Shown: positions 44,671 through 55,894 of the stretch, piece by piece
Layout of the letters: each line of letters opens with the position of its first letter
How positions within the stretch are numbered: position 1 is the stretch's first letter
Source: Sycobia sp. Sy_11
Lineage: Eukaryota; Arthropoda; Insecta; Hymenoptera; Epichrysomallidae
Direction of reading: 5' to 3'
Length of the DNA: 64,000 bases
Assembly: GCA_018907035.1 (NCBI GenBank)
Contig: JACCIC010000122.1
Span: 884,501 to 948,500, forward strand
Translations under genes and position numbers: made by a program
Notes under the pieces: model-generated
Seen by the model: only the letters and a program-made list of their open reading frames with translations
What the model was told of the DNA's origin: nothing
Database searches by the model: none

Positions 44671-44925
44671 TGTTAGATTGTGCGTTTTACTCGGCGCTTT
44701 TGCCTAATATAACACACACTTATGTTGTGCACATGTGTCGAGATATATATGTTGTACGCCGGTTGGACGCCCGCGGCGCTCCTCGCAGCTTGCAGTATTC
44801 TCGTTCGTACGTATATAGAGTTCAAACGCGTTTATTAGATTCTTTAATAAAGACTAGTTGATGTGCATATATTAAATATAGTCTTAATACTTATTTATTA
44901 TTCCATCCTTTTATCAATTCTAACA
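44671..44925 (+). repeat. Copia 3' LTR
   Basis: It begins TGTTAGATTGTGCGTTTTAC and ends TCAATTCTAACA (255 bp). Compared with the 5' LTR it carries extra sequence near 44770-44790 and scattered substitutions, indicating an old insertion. Confidence 0.93.
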
Positions 44926-45667
44926 TGTTTAATAATCCCGAACTAGTGGAGGAAACTCCAGGCTAGAAACAAAGCCAAGGTACATCGAAGGCACACATGC
45001 GTATATATAAGAATATATGTGTGCACGTCGAATAAAGTTGATGTGCACGAAAGGGCGAATATGCCCAGACGTCACACACCAGTAGATCCCGGGCAGAAAT
45101 GTCATACCTCCTGTATTATATTTATATGTTGTGAATCTGTCAATAATTTTACAGTATTATATTTGATGAGCATTATTTTTTCTGTGTCATTTATTTTATC
45201 AAGCAAAATCATGGCAAGTTCAACCAAGTATACGTCATTTGCGGAAATCACTGCTGCTATTTTTCAATATGAGGAAAAGTACAGCTGAGGTATACATATG
45301 GGGTGGAATGTATTGGAGAATCGAGATATCGCGAGCGTTTCAAATGGTTCAAAAATAATGATTTTCAAGTAGAAAACATTGATCGCTCTAGAAAACCGAA
45401 AAATTTCGACGACGAGGTATTAGACACTTTGCTGGACAAGGATTTGTGTCATCTTCAAGAGAAACTTGCCGCATCATTGGACATTATCCAACAAACCATT
45501 TCCTTAAGGCTAAAAACCTTTGAGATTCTTTGAAAAGGTTAGAAAATGGGTGCCGTACGAATGGATGTCGAGAGACCTTGAACGGCGATTTTACATGTCT
45601 GAACTCTTGCGGCAGCGGTATAAAAATAAATCATTTTTGGATCCTATTATCACTGGTGATGAAAAGT

Positions 45668-46510
45668 TGCGACGGTGTATTCGTCGCTAAATCTGTATGG
45701 TTATCGAGGGCCTCTTTCGTGGTTTCTTTCTTTCTTTCTTTCTTTCTTTCTTTTTGTATGTATATATATATATATATACATGGTAGTATGAGTTTGATGT
45801 GAGGCGAAATATGTGAGGGGAAGCGAGCCGTCGATGTATTTGTTTATGATATCGAGGTTTGCAGTCCCCAGGAGTAATTGTTCAAAATTTAGGCGTGGAG
45901 TTTTATGGGGAGAAAGGATGAAGCAACACGAAGAAAATGCTCGTGTCACGAGTTCTCTTGCCTCTCGGACGTCACGTAGATTAGTTGTGCGTTTAGAATT
46001 CCACTTCAAATTCATTTTGTGGAGGAACTATTCAAACAACGCCTTTATGGTTATTAGTGAGTATAACAATATGTATATATAGAGTAATTAGTTATTACGG
46101 ATAGGGAATGTGTGAGAGTGAATTTAGTGTATAGATTAACTAGAGAGAAAGAGTAGACTGAAAAAAAGTGGAGATGAACGATTACAGATAAAAGCGAAAA
46201 AGGTACGTAGTAGATTTTGTTTAATGTGCATGATGAATACCTAGCAAAGCTCCTGAGTATATAAAGTTTTGATTGATCAGTTTGTTTCTTTTAATAAACT
46301 AAATATATAATAAAAGAAAAATACCTTGTAATTTTTACCTCTCTACTTCACACACACACGCATATTATCTATCACCATAACGAATCTTGTGATCTTGTGC
46401 GCCGATACATCGGGGTCCTTCCACGCTACAGAAACATAGAAAAACTGATAACGAGGCGTGCCATCGCGCATATGAAGAAGGTAGGTTAAAAGATCAATCG
46501 CCCCGTTACA
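45668..46510 (+). repeat. Solo LTR (843 bp) with 4-bp target duplication
   Basis: It starts TGCGACGGTG and ends CCCGTTACA, has TG/CA ends, and is flanked by AAGT at 45664-45667 and 46511-46514; removing it restores the mariner frame around TGDEKL. A TATATAAAG box is at 46258-46266 and TCAGTT at 46277-46282. The 4-bp duplication suggests a gypsy-type element. It contains a (TTTC)n run (45723-45755) and a short TA run. The related fragment at 16520-16650 matches its last about 120 bp. Confidence 0.85.
45723..45755. repeat. (TTTC)n microsatellite
   Basis: A TTTC run of about eight units within the solo LTR. Confidence 0.93.
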
Positions 46511-47308
46511 AAGTTGATTTATAAGACTAAATTGTATACAAAGCCCGGCGTGCGCACGCAATGGACACCGAAACAAAATATTCACGTAAATAAAGTCGGT
46601 CATCTTCTGCATATGATAGGATTCAAAGATTGTCGTATACTACGAACTGCTTTCGAGTGGTCAAAATATCGAAGTACCGTTGTATCGAACTCAATTTATT
46701 CGTTTGAAACAAGCATTACAGGATAGACGGTCGGAATATGGAACCAGGCATGAATTCGTCATTTTACATCACGATAACGCTCGGACGCATGTTGCGGCTT
46801 CGATCAAAAACTAGTCAATAGTGAATAGGAAATTCTGCCTCATCCACCTTACAGTTCAGATTCGGTGCCATCTGACTACCACTTGTTTCGATCGATACAG
46901 AACGCTTTTACCGGAATATGCTGCAATTTAGTAGATGGAATTAAAAATTAGCTCGATGCGTTCTTGAACTCGAAAGACCAAAAAGATGGGGAGAAGTTAT
47001 AGCTTTCGATGGAGGATACATTGAATAAAGGATATGTAACCAAGTTTTAATAATAAAATATCACATTTTAGAGAAAAAAAACGCTGGAAAACTTACTTGT
47101 ATATCCAATATATATTACAATAAAAAAAGAATTATACTAAATAACGAGGAATATACAGAACATGGCCCCTCTAAACACACTAAAAATCGAAAAAACTACA
47201 ATATTTATCTCATGTAATGTTTTTTTCTTGAATAACTATTTAATTTCTTAGATACTCTTGCATGTCTATTATATTTCTGTTATCAGTTCATAAAAATTAA
47301 AATATTAC

Positions 47309-47842
47309 CTGTGAAGTAACAATTGCCTGCCATGCAAAAAGTTGCTGCATTATTTGAAATCGAGCATCCTCAATACTAGGATATAAATACATAGTCTGAT
47401 TTGTTATGCGTACTTCATGCAATTGATTTTGAATTTTAGGATCACCACCTAATTTATGAGTTGGTTGTGACGGTGCGTCAGTGTCCATACTTAAATCTAC
47501 ATCTTTTTTTTGACCGGTGAGGGCTTCAGTCCATGCTTTTATCCCTGCCTCTAGACGTGAAGCAAGATTCCTTTCGACTTCCTCATCCAATCTTAATACA
47601 TACACATGAAGATTTGAAAAGTTTTTTAAAGACAATTCATCGACAGATTTTTGAATCTTTATTAATATATCAGAGAACGTGTTTGCTGAATATGGGCAAG
47701 TTTCCAAAGATCTTACATCAACGTCAAGCTGTTCTTCTACAACTAAGAGATCTTCAACTTTTTCTTGAAACGACAACACTACATCAGATAAACGTTGTAC
47801 ATATGAATCAAGTTTATAACTTTCCCAAATCAATGTAATACC
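47309..47842 (-). CDS. Dhc64C: Cytoplasmic dynein 1 heavy chain, 178-codon tail exon
   Basis: The exon runs from GITLIWESYKLDSYVQRL (after the acceptor AG at 47844-47843) to FAWQAIVTSQ (before the donor GT at 47308-47307): 534 bp, phase 0 at both ends. It encodes part of the elongated tail, which carries dimerisation and intermediate/light-intermediate chain binding. The conserved stretches VRSLETCPYSANTFS and VDLSMDTDAPSQPTHKLGG match the cytoplasmic dynein 1 family. It joins in frame to [11 protein letters not shown] of the next exon, 15.4 kb away. The true exon starts at GGT (47842-47840), upstream of any ATG, so a simple ORF finder mis-sets its start. Confidence 0.95.
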
Positions 47843-47932
47843 CTACGACAACCAAAAATTATATAAAATAAAATTATAGAAATTATAGAAAAATTTAATT
47901 CAGATTTTTGGATTAGGTGTTATTTTACTTAC

Positions 47933-48004
47933 TTCTGATATAAGCAGTAAAACTTCTCTGCGTAATCCAGCTATCAATGGAATAATATTGGGCTTTTCTT
48001 CAAT
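47933..48004 (-). CDS. Dhc64C: Cytoplasmic dynein 1 heavy chain, 24-codon small exon
   Basis: This short exon has no ATG and would be missed by ORF scanning. It reads from IEEKPNIIPLIAG to REVLLLISE, 72 bp, phase 0 at both ends. It has an acceptor AG at 48006-48005 and a GTAAGT donor starting at 47932. It exactly fills the gap between the upstream exon, ending RTYERTLEK, and the downstream exon, starting GITLIWESYKL. Together these reproduce the family's continuous tail sequence, in which an acidic stretch is followed by an aliphatic helix. Only 90 bp of intron separate it from the next exon, whereas its upstream intron is about 11.6 kb. Identification rests on reading frame, splice sites and family continuity. 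Confidence 0.93.
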
Positions 48005-48834
48005 CTGGATAAATGATATAGAATTTTAATACGTATATCTCATAGGATTATTATGAATATATTTTATAGATATGTAACTATACATAGATATATAGATACC
48101 TAAATATACAAATGTGTACTGTAAATAAAAAAGATTCTTAATGTTTTCTGATAAATATATTTTATGAAAGATTTTAACCTCTTATGAATGTTTGCTTGCG
48201 TCAAATATATTATAAAAGCTCTAATTGAAATTTGTCTAGCTGACAGCGAAAGTCCATACGTTAGATACAAGTTGCATTACTTTTTTGCACCTAACCACTG
48301 TGTTAAATAGATTTGGCAAATGATCTATCGGTCATATCACTTTAAGTGCATTAAAAAATTATATTATACGTTTATGCTTAATGTTGAATCAATAGTCAAT
48401 CCTTTCTTGAAAATGGATGATTGACGTGCAAAATTAAAGTAATATTTTCTAATTTAAGAAAATATTTTCTTAGTCAATAACTTTAAGTTTCAAAAGTGTC
48501 GAATTATTAGTCAATACTAATTAAGATAAGTAATGGGTTTATTGTATTTAAATTAAGTAAGTATGCACTTATGAATTAAGGAGTTAAGTAATTCACACGT
48601 GAAATAGAAATTTTAAATCAGGAATTTGATTTCTATCTTTAAAACAATATTTACTTGAAAAACCATGTTATTTTTGAAAGATTTAAAAATTTAAGTATCT
48701 CAAATTTTTAAATTTAGTCCACAGTTTCTTGAATGAAAGCATTATTTTCTTAACGATAAAATGCCAAATTTTGTATTAAATAATAATTACTTGAATACTT
48801 TTATAATTTTTAACATTTATTTACTTTTATTATT
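48005..48834. other. AT-rich intronic stretch
   Basis: Intron sequence upstream (minus strand) of the 24-codon dynein exon. No gene or element recognised. Confidence 0.6.
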
Positions 48835-49012
48835 GGGTGTGTAAGTAAGTTTCCAACATTTGTCAATCGCCTCACCAGAGGATCTGGTGCAGAAACGTCA
48901 GATCTCATGGATTATATTTGTAGGTTGTGTAACTGCTAGCAACTTTGTAATATTATATTTGAGTATTTCTTATGGTATCGTTTATATGTCGAGCAAAATC
49001 ATGGCCAAAATT
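48835..49012 (+). mobile_element. mariner 5'-end fragment
   Basis: It starts GGGTGTGTAAGTAAGTTTCC and continues with a leader closely similar to 45080-45230 (GCAGAAACGTCA, ATTATATTTGTAGGTTGTG, AGCAAAATCATGGCCAAAAT). It breaks off just after the transposase start, where copia integrase sequence of opposite strand begins. Confidence 0.72.
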
Positions 49013-49640
49013 TCCAGCCAAATAAACATGCTTCTTCTACAACGGTCCGATTTTCACGCTTCGCGACGCCGTTATGTTCGGGTATATAGAGAACATTAAC
49101 CGTATGTTTCATTCGTTTAGAACATAGAAAATGTTCTATACTGCTATTGCAAAATTACCTATCACTATCACTATGCAGTTCTGTCATATTTGTACTAGAT
49201 TAATTTTCTATTTCAGTACAAAACAACTTTAATTTTTCAATCGAGTCTGATTTTTCTCTTATAAAATAGACCTTTCTGAATCCCGAAAAATCATCTTTAA
49301 AAATAATAAAATATCGCTTCCTACCAATTGATTCTGTTTGCACCGGCCCGTATAATTCAGTATATATTTATTCTTGAATTTTGGAAGCATATTCCTTTTT
49401 ACTATTAAAAATTTTCCTGTGCAATTTACCATATACGCAACCTTCATAAAGTATTTTATCATTAATACAATTAATTCCCAATGCGTTTTTTGTATATGCC
49501 TTTTAGTTTGATGACATAATCTTTCGTGACACAACTGTAAAAACTCTAATTTATCGCTAGGCATGGCAATTTTCTTGCTTGTTAAACATGTTAAATTATA
49601 CTTTTTCAGAAACATAACATGTAAGTTTATTTTATATATT
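49013..49640 (-). pseudogene. Copia integrase fragment (second, different copia)
   Basis: The minus strand reads LEFLQLCHERLCHQTKRHIQ (GAG-pre-integrase zinc motif), FLIVKRNMLPKFKNKYIL, a core segment ending DSIEKLKLFCTEIEN-like wording, and then, nearer 49013, VNVLYIPEHNGVAKRENRTI with the third catalytic region (NGVAKREN). It is a different element from the one at 37985-44925. Frameshifts are present; no LTR was seen. Confidence 0.72.
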
Positions 49641-49849
49641 TTCTATAGCTGTTCCTATTGCAATAACAGTCTCATTTTTTATAAAAATGTATTTTTTCCG
49701 CCATTCGGACACCTTCATGAATACCTTCATGAATAATATATTAACTTGAATTAAAACAAAATAAGATAAATATGTTACAGTATGAGATAAAAAGTAGTAA
49801 ATTTGTTTTCTAGTGATAAAATGAGATTTTGATTTTCTTATTTTAAGAA

Positions 49850-50140
49850 ACCAAAATGTACATTATATTGTATGTATTCCAAAATACTGATGCCATAAAC
49901 TAGTTAGCCGTCTGCTGCGTGTTTCCAGGCTACGAATTTCGTTCGCTACGTTGAGTTCACTGGGCAGGCTGTCGATTCGAAATCCGGAGTGTAGTGGTAC
50001 CATGTTTCATCCATTGTTACATATCTATAGAATTCGTCTTTATAATGGTTGAATATGCTAAAAATTTCTTCGAACCATCAATACGTTGTTGCTTTTGATA
50101 GATTGTGAGCTTGAACGGCATCTATTTTGTACACAGATTT
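49850..50140 (-). pseudogene. mariner transposase fragment
   Basis: The minus strand reads KQQRIDGSKKFLAY-like wording, then in another frame VTMDETWYHYTP and, near 49895, PGNTQQTAN...MASVFW. These match the segment around the first catalytic aspartate of mariners like the one at 5776. It is a short relic. Confidence 0.6.
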
Positions 50141-50820
50141 CACATGTCGGTTTTACTGACCATGCTATATCTCATGAACCAATTATCAGAAAGCTGTCAA
50201 ATTTATAACCGAAATAAGTATATATAATTATAAAAGTATATATAAAAAATTTATATATACTTTTTAATGTTGATACTAACAAAAAATCAGATGGATTTTA
50301 TTATAGGAATGCTACCTATGTGTCAGCCTTCAGCTCACTTAGTATATCTAATTATATTATATTGTAATGTAAATTATTTTATTGAATTCCTAACAAACGG
50401 CCTTGCCAGTTTATAACGTTCTAGCTTTGGCTCACGCCGTCTCGGCCCAGGATTGCTCAGTCTGCGACTAGGTTTAAGCCTCACACGCTGAGTTCGGGAT
50501 ACGATTTGCTGTATGTCATCCTGTGCTATGCGTTTATGCCGCGTTAGCCCTTAGTGGCTCAGTCTGCTACCAAATGTGTTACAAAATACAATTTATAAAT
50601 CGTTTCCACATTTTTTTAAAATACTTGAGTCCCCAATCCACTGTCTGGCTGAGACCATTAGAGGTTCGAGGGGAACGCCGGCTTTGGAAGGAAAGCGGCA
50701 GAGTCGGATCCGGTAGTAAAATAATAGTTCGAGATACGGCAGTTATTTCAGATATAAAAATCAGATAATTCTAATAGTCACATATCCTGGTTGACTGTGA
50801 TGAAGAGAAATAATAATGCA
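50141..50820. other. Unrecognised intronic stretch, less AT-rich from 50400 to 50720
   Basis: No family recognised. The word GCTCAGTCTGC occurs twice (about 50455 and 50560) with different flanks, hinting at an undefined repeat. Possibly part of an LTR. Confidence 0.4.
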
Positions 50821-50821
50821 T

Positions 50822-51770
50822 AAGGTCTGTTTCAAAAGTTCTCAGACTTTAAAAGAAGACAACAGTAAATTATTTTTGCAAAATCCATTTATTTACTTCA
50901 AATAGTCCGCTGCCGGGTCAATATAAATTTGAGTACATTCGAACAGCGTGTCAAATAATTTTTTATGCCGTTGATCAAAATCATTTTTAAAATGCTGGTC
51001 CCTGTAAGACTTTCCATTCATCGCCAAATAAAAGTTACCGAATAAGTAAAAGTTACAAGGTGCCGCATCAGGTTCATACGGTGAGTGATTGACCGCCAAA
51101 ATGCCATTTTTGATAAAAAAATCACTCACCAATGTCGATCGATGGGACGGCGCATTCACATGCAACAAACGCCAGTTTCTACCTTCACGATATTCTGGTC
51201 GAATATGACGAATACGGGCAGGCTAGCACTTCACAAAACCAAGATAAGACACATCACTAAGCGTTCTGCCAGATTTTTTTTTTCTTAGTGAATGACGCCC
51301 TTGGAATCGTAAAAAGCGATAAACGTTGTTTTCATTTTCGATTTTGCAAGCGTCATTTGCTCGGTTTTCGTTCATCAGAATCATATTGAGAAAACCATGT
51401 CTCGGGACTCAGTGAATTTGTGTGGAACAAAGGCCAAACAAACCATTTGGAAGCGCAAGTGCTAGGTGAAAATGCGATGAATCGATGCTGCTGACAAATT
51501 TCATTCCACTTTCATATCGTACCGACAATTTCAGCTTATTTCTGATGATTTGACGTACTTTCTCGACGTTTACCGCTTCTCTCGGCTGATCCAAAATTCG
51601 TTGTCATTGAATCATTCCCTGCCGTCTTTGAAACGTCTAAACCATTCATTAATTGTTGTATGAGATAAACAATCACTACAGTAAGCTTTTGGTAAAAGAT
51701 TTGCCAAATTCAAAACATAACTTGATGTTTTTTTGCCCAATGCTCATTTTCCGAAAAACGAAAAACCCTG
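50822..51770 (-). mobile_element. Decayed mariner of SETMAR-like type
   Basis: From the right: IGQKNIKLCFEFGKSFTKSL, NEWFRRFKDGRE-like wording, VNVEKVRQIIRNKLKLSVR, a segment with ENENNVYRFLRFQGR, then NWRLLHVNAPSHRSTLVSDF (second aspartate replaced by valine in HVNAPSH), PYEPDAAPCNFYLFGNFYLA (third aspartate replaced by asparagine) and DPAADYLK at the end. The left end contains GGTCTGTTTCAAAAGTTCTC, a likely terminal repeat. Catalytic residues are lost and frames are broken. Confidence 0.78.
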
Positions 51771-51935
51771 TCACTAGAGGCGCAATAATCTCGCTTCTAT
51801 TCATCAAAATGTCATGAAATGTCATGAAATCCCTGTTTACTAAATATGGGAACTTTAACAATAGACCTTCTACGTCCGTAATTATATTGTAAATCTTTTC
51901 ATAGGAAAATAAAACAATGTTCATACAACAGAACA

Positions 51936-51936
<1 letters not shown>

Positions 51937-51971
<35 letters not shown>
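51937..51971. repeat. (TA)n microsatellite
   Basis: A TA run of about 17 units. Confidence 0.95.
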
Positions 51972-51976
<5 letters not shown>

Positions 51977-52500
51977 TATATAAAAATATTTTCAGCAGTA
52001 AGTGGTAGTCGAAAGAAACAGATCGTACATGTCATACAATAAGAAGCAAAATTGTACAACTAAGATTTAACAAAATTATAGCTAAAAAAAATGGACAATT
52101 ACAATAAATGGCAAAGTTCATTTTATATGCATCGCTATAAATAACAGCAAGTATAGTTTACAGAAAATATATTTGAAATTCAGAAAGGCATGAAAAAAGA
52201 AATAGTTTGAACGGAAATGTAGCTTAAATATATAATAAGATCATTTTCAATTTAATTAGTTCATTTTCACATCATTTGTACCTTCACAACAAATACATAA
52301 CTTACACTGCTTTTTAAATAAGTGCCTAAGCCGTCATTTATTCGAGGTACCGCCCACACATGTGTAAAACGGACAGTGAATCTCAACTGTCAGCAAGATT
52401 TAGTTTTTAGAACTAAATTTCTTGTCTTTATAAATTTATATATTAAAGGGATAAAAAATATTTAAAGTTCAAACAGTTCAGCTTGCAAACGTTTACATGC
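51972..52500. other. AT-rich intronic stretch
   Basis: No gene or element recognised. Confidence 0.5.
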
Positions 52501-52890
52501 AATGGGAAATATTCGCTAAGAAGGACAATAGATGTTACATGACTTGCCCGAAAGTGCCATTATGAATCGATAAAATATCGCTAATAGAACTGTTTTCTGT
52601 GGCATATTGTGACTGGTGATGAAAAGTTGATTTACTATGATAATCCTAAGCTCAAAACTCATGGATGGGCCCAGTCCAACCGTCCACATCAACACCAAAA
52701 CGGAACATCCGCGACTAAAAAGTGTTCCTATGCTTTTTGTGGGACCAAAGGGTGTGCTGTACTACGATCTGATGAAATCGAATGAAATCGTCACTTCCGA
52801 GGTATACAAACGGCAACTGAATGATTTGCAACAGAAATTCATCGATCATAGATCAGCAATCGCAAGCAATTGTATACTACGAAAGAAATA
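52501..52890 (+). pseudogene. mariner transposase middle fragment
   Basis: The plus strand reads IVTGDEKLIYYDNPKLK (first aspartate), a PSTSTPKRN-like proline-rich link, GPKGVLYYDLMKSNEIVTSE and VYKRQLNDLQQKFIDHRS. It ends where the Penelope-like composite begins, so the PLE may have inserted into this older mariner. Confidence 0.72.
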
Positions 52891-53299
52891 AATATAATTA
52901 TTATTTTAGTTTAATAAATATTTTTATCGGTCTTACAGTCTTTATTCTATCATATATTATGATAGCTAAAATAATGACACTCAGATTGTCCTTGTTTATG
53001 ATCACCCCCGTAAAATCTGAAATAAAACTTATTACTAGAATAAATTGTATCAAAAAATTAAAAATAAAAATAATAAAAGTACTATTCTATGTTAGTAAAG
53101 GACAACCTGACTGCCCCATCACTTTAAATTTAGAATTACCTTCTTGTCCGACGTTTCGAACCGCTACGGTTCATCCTCAGGAACTACACTAAATTGAAAA
53201 ACCCAGGCGTGCTACTTTATATATCCCGTCCCCACTCTAAATTAATTAGTATACCATTTATAGGACCACCCTTTTTTTAACTTAAATGCGAAATACAAA

Positions 53300-53725
53300 T
53301 TCTATATTAATAAGGAATGATAACTGTTGTCCAATTTACTCGACTCTAAGATTAAATTTACATTATTGGAATTTTTCAAAATATGAATATTTTCAAGCGT
53401 TTCTCCTTTATATTTATTCCTAATACCACGCTCCAAAATATATACATTTTTAAAGTCGGAAGAATGTAACAAGTTTAAACTATGTTCTTTTAGCCCGGAT
53501 GTACCATTCATGCTTCGTAAGCTATATTGATGTTCATATATTCTTTGTTTTAGGTACCTTCCCTTTTGACCAATATAATATTTGTCATAAGCTTTACAAT
53601 TTATTTTGTATACTACTCCTGTTTTCTAACATTTATCATCCTTATCTTTACAATTATTAAATAGCTTTCGAATATTCTTATTGTTTCTAAAGTAAACTTG
53701 ACCTTATGTTTTTTAAATGCACTTC
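53300..53725 (-). pseudogene. Penelope-like GIY-YIG endonuclease domain
   Basis: The frame reads SAFKKHKVK, then after a shift VYFRNNKNIRKLFNNCKDKD, a stop, TGVVYKINCKAYDKYYIGQK, GRYLKQRIYEHQYSLRS and NIHILKNSNNVNLILESSKL, ending SLLI. It contains the GIY-YIG pair VVYKI/YYIGQ with the downstream arginine of the active site. It is the C-terminal domain of the PLE polyprotein, which nicks target DNA. One stop and a frameshift break it. Confidence 0.87.
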
Positions 53726-54936
53726 TGTAACGTGAGTTACAATTAAAGTCGAGCGTCTAAATTATTATCACAGTTAAATATACGCGTGAAATTATTTCTA
53801 TAACTAATAAACAAACAAACACAAACATAGAGTAGAATAGATAGAATAAATTAATCATATATTATAGATAACGTTAGTTTAACCAATAGAAATAATATTA
53901 ACTTATTTTAAAATAAACACTAGCCAATCAGATGTTTGTTAACGCACTTTTATCATGAATAAAAATGCGCTAAATTTTGCCAGGAGCGCGATTCATTTTC
54001 GGCATTCGTTGAGGTAGGATACCTCTCGAGTGACGAAACGAAACGACAAAATTTGAACCAATTCTCCTTTTCCTTGGGGTAGATTTAATTTCGGTACTCG
54101 TTGAGGAAGGATACCTCTCGAGTAACGAAACGAATCAAAACTTCCGACCGATACATCCTTGCACAAAAGTGATTTACTTTCGGTAGTCGTTGAGGAAGGA
54201 TACCTCTCGATTAACGAAATAAATCAACTAAATACGACTAATACTACTAACGAAATAAATCGAAATAAATCCTTCGACTGCTGAATTCTTTCCTTTTTCT
54301 TGTGAAAAACTCGTTTTCGAGGCAAAAGGAAGTCACTTTTCCTCGTAAAAAGGAGTTAAAAAGAATGCTACCTCAGAACAGGCTCACCTGACTTCTGAAT
54401 AGGTAGTTTTTAATTCATCTAACAAAATACATAAGGCAAAATCAGCGAAATAAAAGCATTTAAATTAATTTAAATTGGAGACAGAATATAATTTATTCGG
54501 AGAAAATACGCCCCTTTTCTCCGCATTAAATTATTATAATACACCGGCAAAAGTCTCAAGTCAGATAACTGGTGAAGGCCGTTCGAAATCGTGGAACCCG
54601 AAATAATCGGATTAGGGCGAGATATTTTGTAAATATATGTATATATTCATAAGATATACGAAAAGCGAAATAATAATTTATTATTTTATTTATTTATATG
54701 TAGCAGGGAATCTACACGGAGATCCAGATGAATAAATAGTTTATTTATTTATTTTATATTTCTTGTATTTAATTAATTACAATATAGTGCATATTATTTT
54801 TTTTGGCAAAAATTCTACGAGTTAAAAGTTATTCACCTAAATCTTCCGACTATCAATCCCGATACGCTCCTCACTCTTCAAATGAACCCTAATATTATAA
54901 TAAAAAGTATAAGCAGAGCGGAGACGGAGCGTTACA
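53726..54936. repeat. Solo LTR (1,211 bp) inserted in the PLE polyprotein
   Basis: It runs from TGTAACGTGAG to GGAGCGTTACA (TG/CA ends with inverted TGTAACG/CGTTACA) and is flanked by CTTC at 53722-53725 and 54937-54940. Removing it rejoins PLE coding sequence GLSERIR and SAFKKHK. The 4-bp duplication and TGTAAC start suggest a gypsy-type LTR. It contains three hairpin repeats (53997-54219). Its transcriptional orientation is not certain. Confidence 0.82.
53997..54219. repeat. Three about-90-bp repeats each with an imperfect hairpin
   Basis: Units start at 53997, 54089 and 54178 (spacings 92 and 89). Each holds a left arm like TTTCGGTACTCGTTGAGG, a spacer AAGGATA and a right arm like CCTCTCGAGTAACGAAA that largely pairs with it. 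They lie inside the solo LTR. Confidence 0.85.
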
Positions 54937-55890
54937 CTTCTAATTCTTTCGGATAATCCTCTTAAATATGGTAATACCACGATTTTATTATTATTCCTCT
55001 TTTCCACATTACATTCTCTAGTACTATTATAAATATGATCCACTCTCTCTGCAATCATTTTATCCACAAAGTCTATTGTATAATCATTGTTAATGAATAT
55101 CTCTTTAACTAATTTTAAATTATCTTTTCTAAAATCACTGTGTGCCAATTTGATTGCACTGTCGATGATTCCCGTTACAGTACCTATCTTGTTTTCGAAC
55201 AGATGGTGCGAGTTAAAATTTAACAACCTACCTGACCATGTAGGTTTTCTGTACCAATTTAATTTTATTCTGTTATTACTAACTCTAATAACCTTAACGT
55301 CCAAAAAACTTAATTTATTATCTGATTCCAATTCTTTTGTATATTTAATTCTACCATGAATGGAATTCAAAACATCCATCATTTCGTCTACACACCTTTC
55401 TGGTACAATTGTAAAGATGTCATCGACATATCTTTTATAGATAATTGGTTCAAAATTCAACTTATTTAATGCAAATTTTCTAATTTTTCCATTACTAGAT
55501 TAACAATCACCGATGACAAAGTTGATCCCATTGGACAGCCATATTTTTGTTCATAAAAATTATTTTGAAAAGAAAAAACTGTGTTATTGAAAACTATATT
55601 TATTGCCTTTATAAATTCATCTTTTGTTAATTTTGTGTGTATGTTAATTTCCGACCATTTTTTTTCTATAATTTATTTAAATAAAACTAATGGTATATTT
55701 GTAAACAAAGATACTACATCCAATGAAATCATCTTATAATTATTCGGAATATTAATATCATTGACTGCTTCATAAAAATTCCAACTATCTTTAACATAAG
55801 AATTGGGTTTTCCAACGATCTTAATCAATATTATTGATAAAAATTTTGCAATATTATATATATTTTTCCCTTTTATTAATTAAAGTATTT
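54937..55890 (-). pseudogene. Penelope-like reverse transcriptase, 5'-truncated
   Basis: The minus strand reads NIAKFLSIILIKIVGKPNSY, MISLDVVSLFTNIP (motif A), a stop, IIEKKWSEINIHTKLTKDEF, YEQKYGCPMGSTLSSVIVNL (motif B), then YKRYVDDIFTIVPERCVDEM (YVDD catalytic box), NKLSFLDVKVIRVSNNRIKL, WYRKPTWSGRLLNFNSHHLF and PYLRGLSERIR, where the solo LTR interrupts. These are standard PLE landmarks. The fingers domain is missing upstream of NIAKF, where unrelated GC-rich sequence begins. Stops and one frameshift near 55490 inactivate it. Confidence 0.9.
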
Positions 55891-55894
55891 CATA

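Larger units (their letters stand above)
45060..47100 (+). mobile_element. Decayed mariner split by a solo LTR
   Basis: The left part (45060-45667) has a leader like those at 48835 and 63690, then FAEITAAIFQYEEKYS, YRERFKWFKNNDFQVENIDR, LQEKLAASLDIIQQTISLRL, LERRFYMSELL-like wording and TGDEKL. The right part resumes at 46511 with KLIYKTKLY, QWTPKQNIHVNKV, LHHDNARTHVAASIKN-like wording in broken frames, ILPHPPYSSDSVPSDYHLFR (third aspartate region) and a C-terminus. The right terminal repeat ends near 47098 with CGCTGGAAAACTTACTTGTA. Stops and frameshifts inactivate it. Confidence 0.88.

Noticed and set aside
47831..47833. Translation start of a separate protein at 47833
   Set aside because: The exon begins at 47842 after an AG acceptor and continues the dynein frame; the codon at 47833 is TTG, not a start.
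53997..54219. Three spaced repeats considered as a CRISPR-like array
   Set aside because: Only three imperfect units, eukaryotic context, hairpin arms too long, and the array lies inside an LTR with target duplication.
55087..55359. 90-codon plus-strand frame
   Set aside because: Antisense shadow of the PLE reverse transcriptase on the minus strand.
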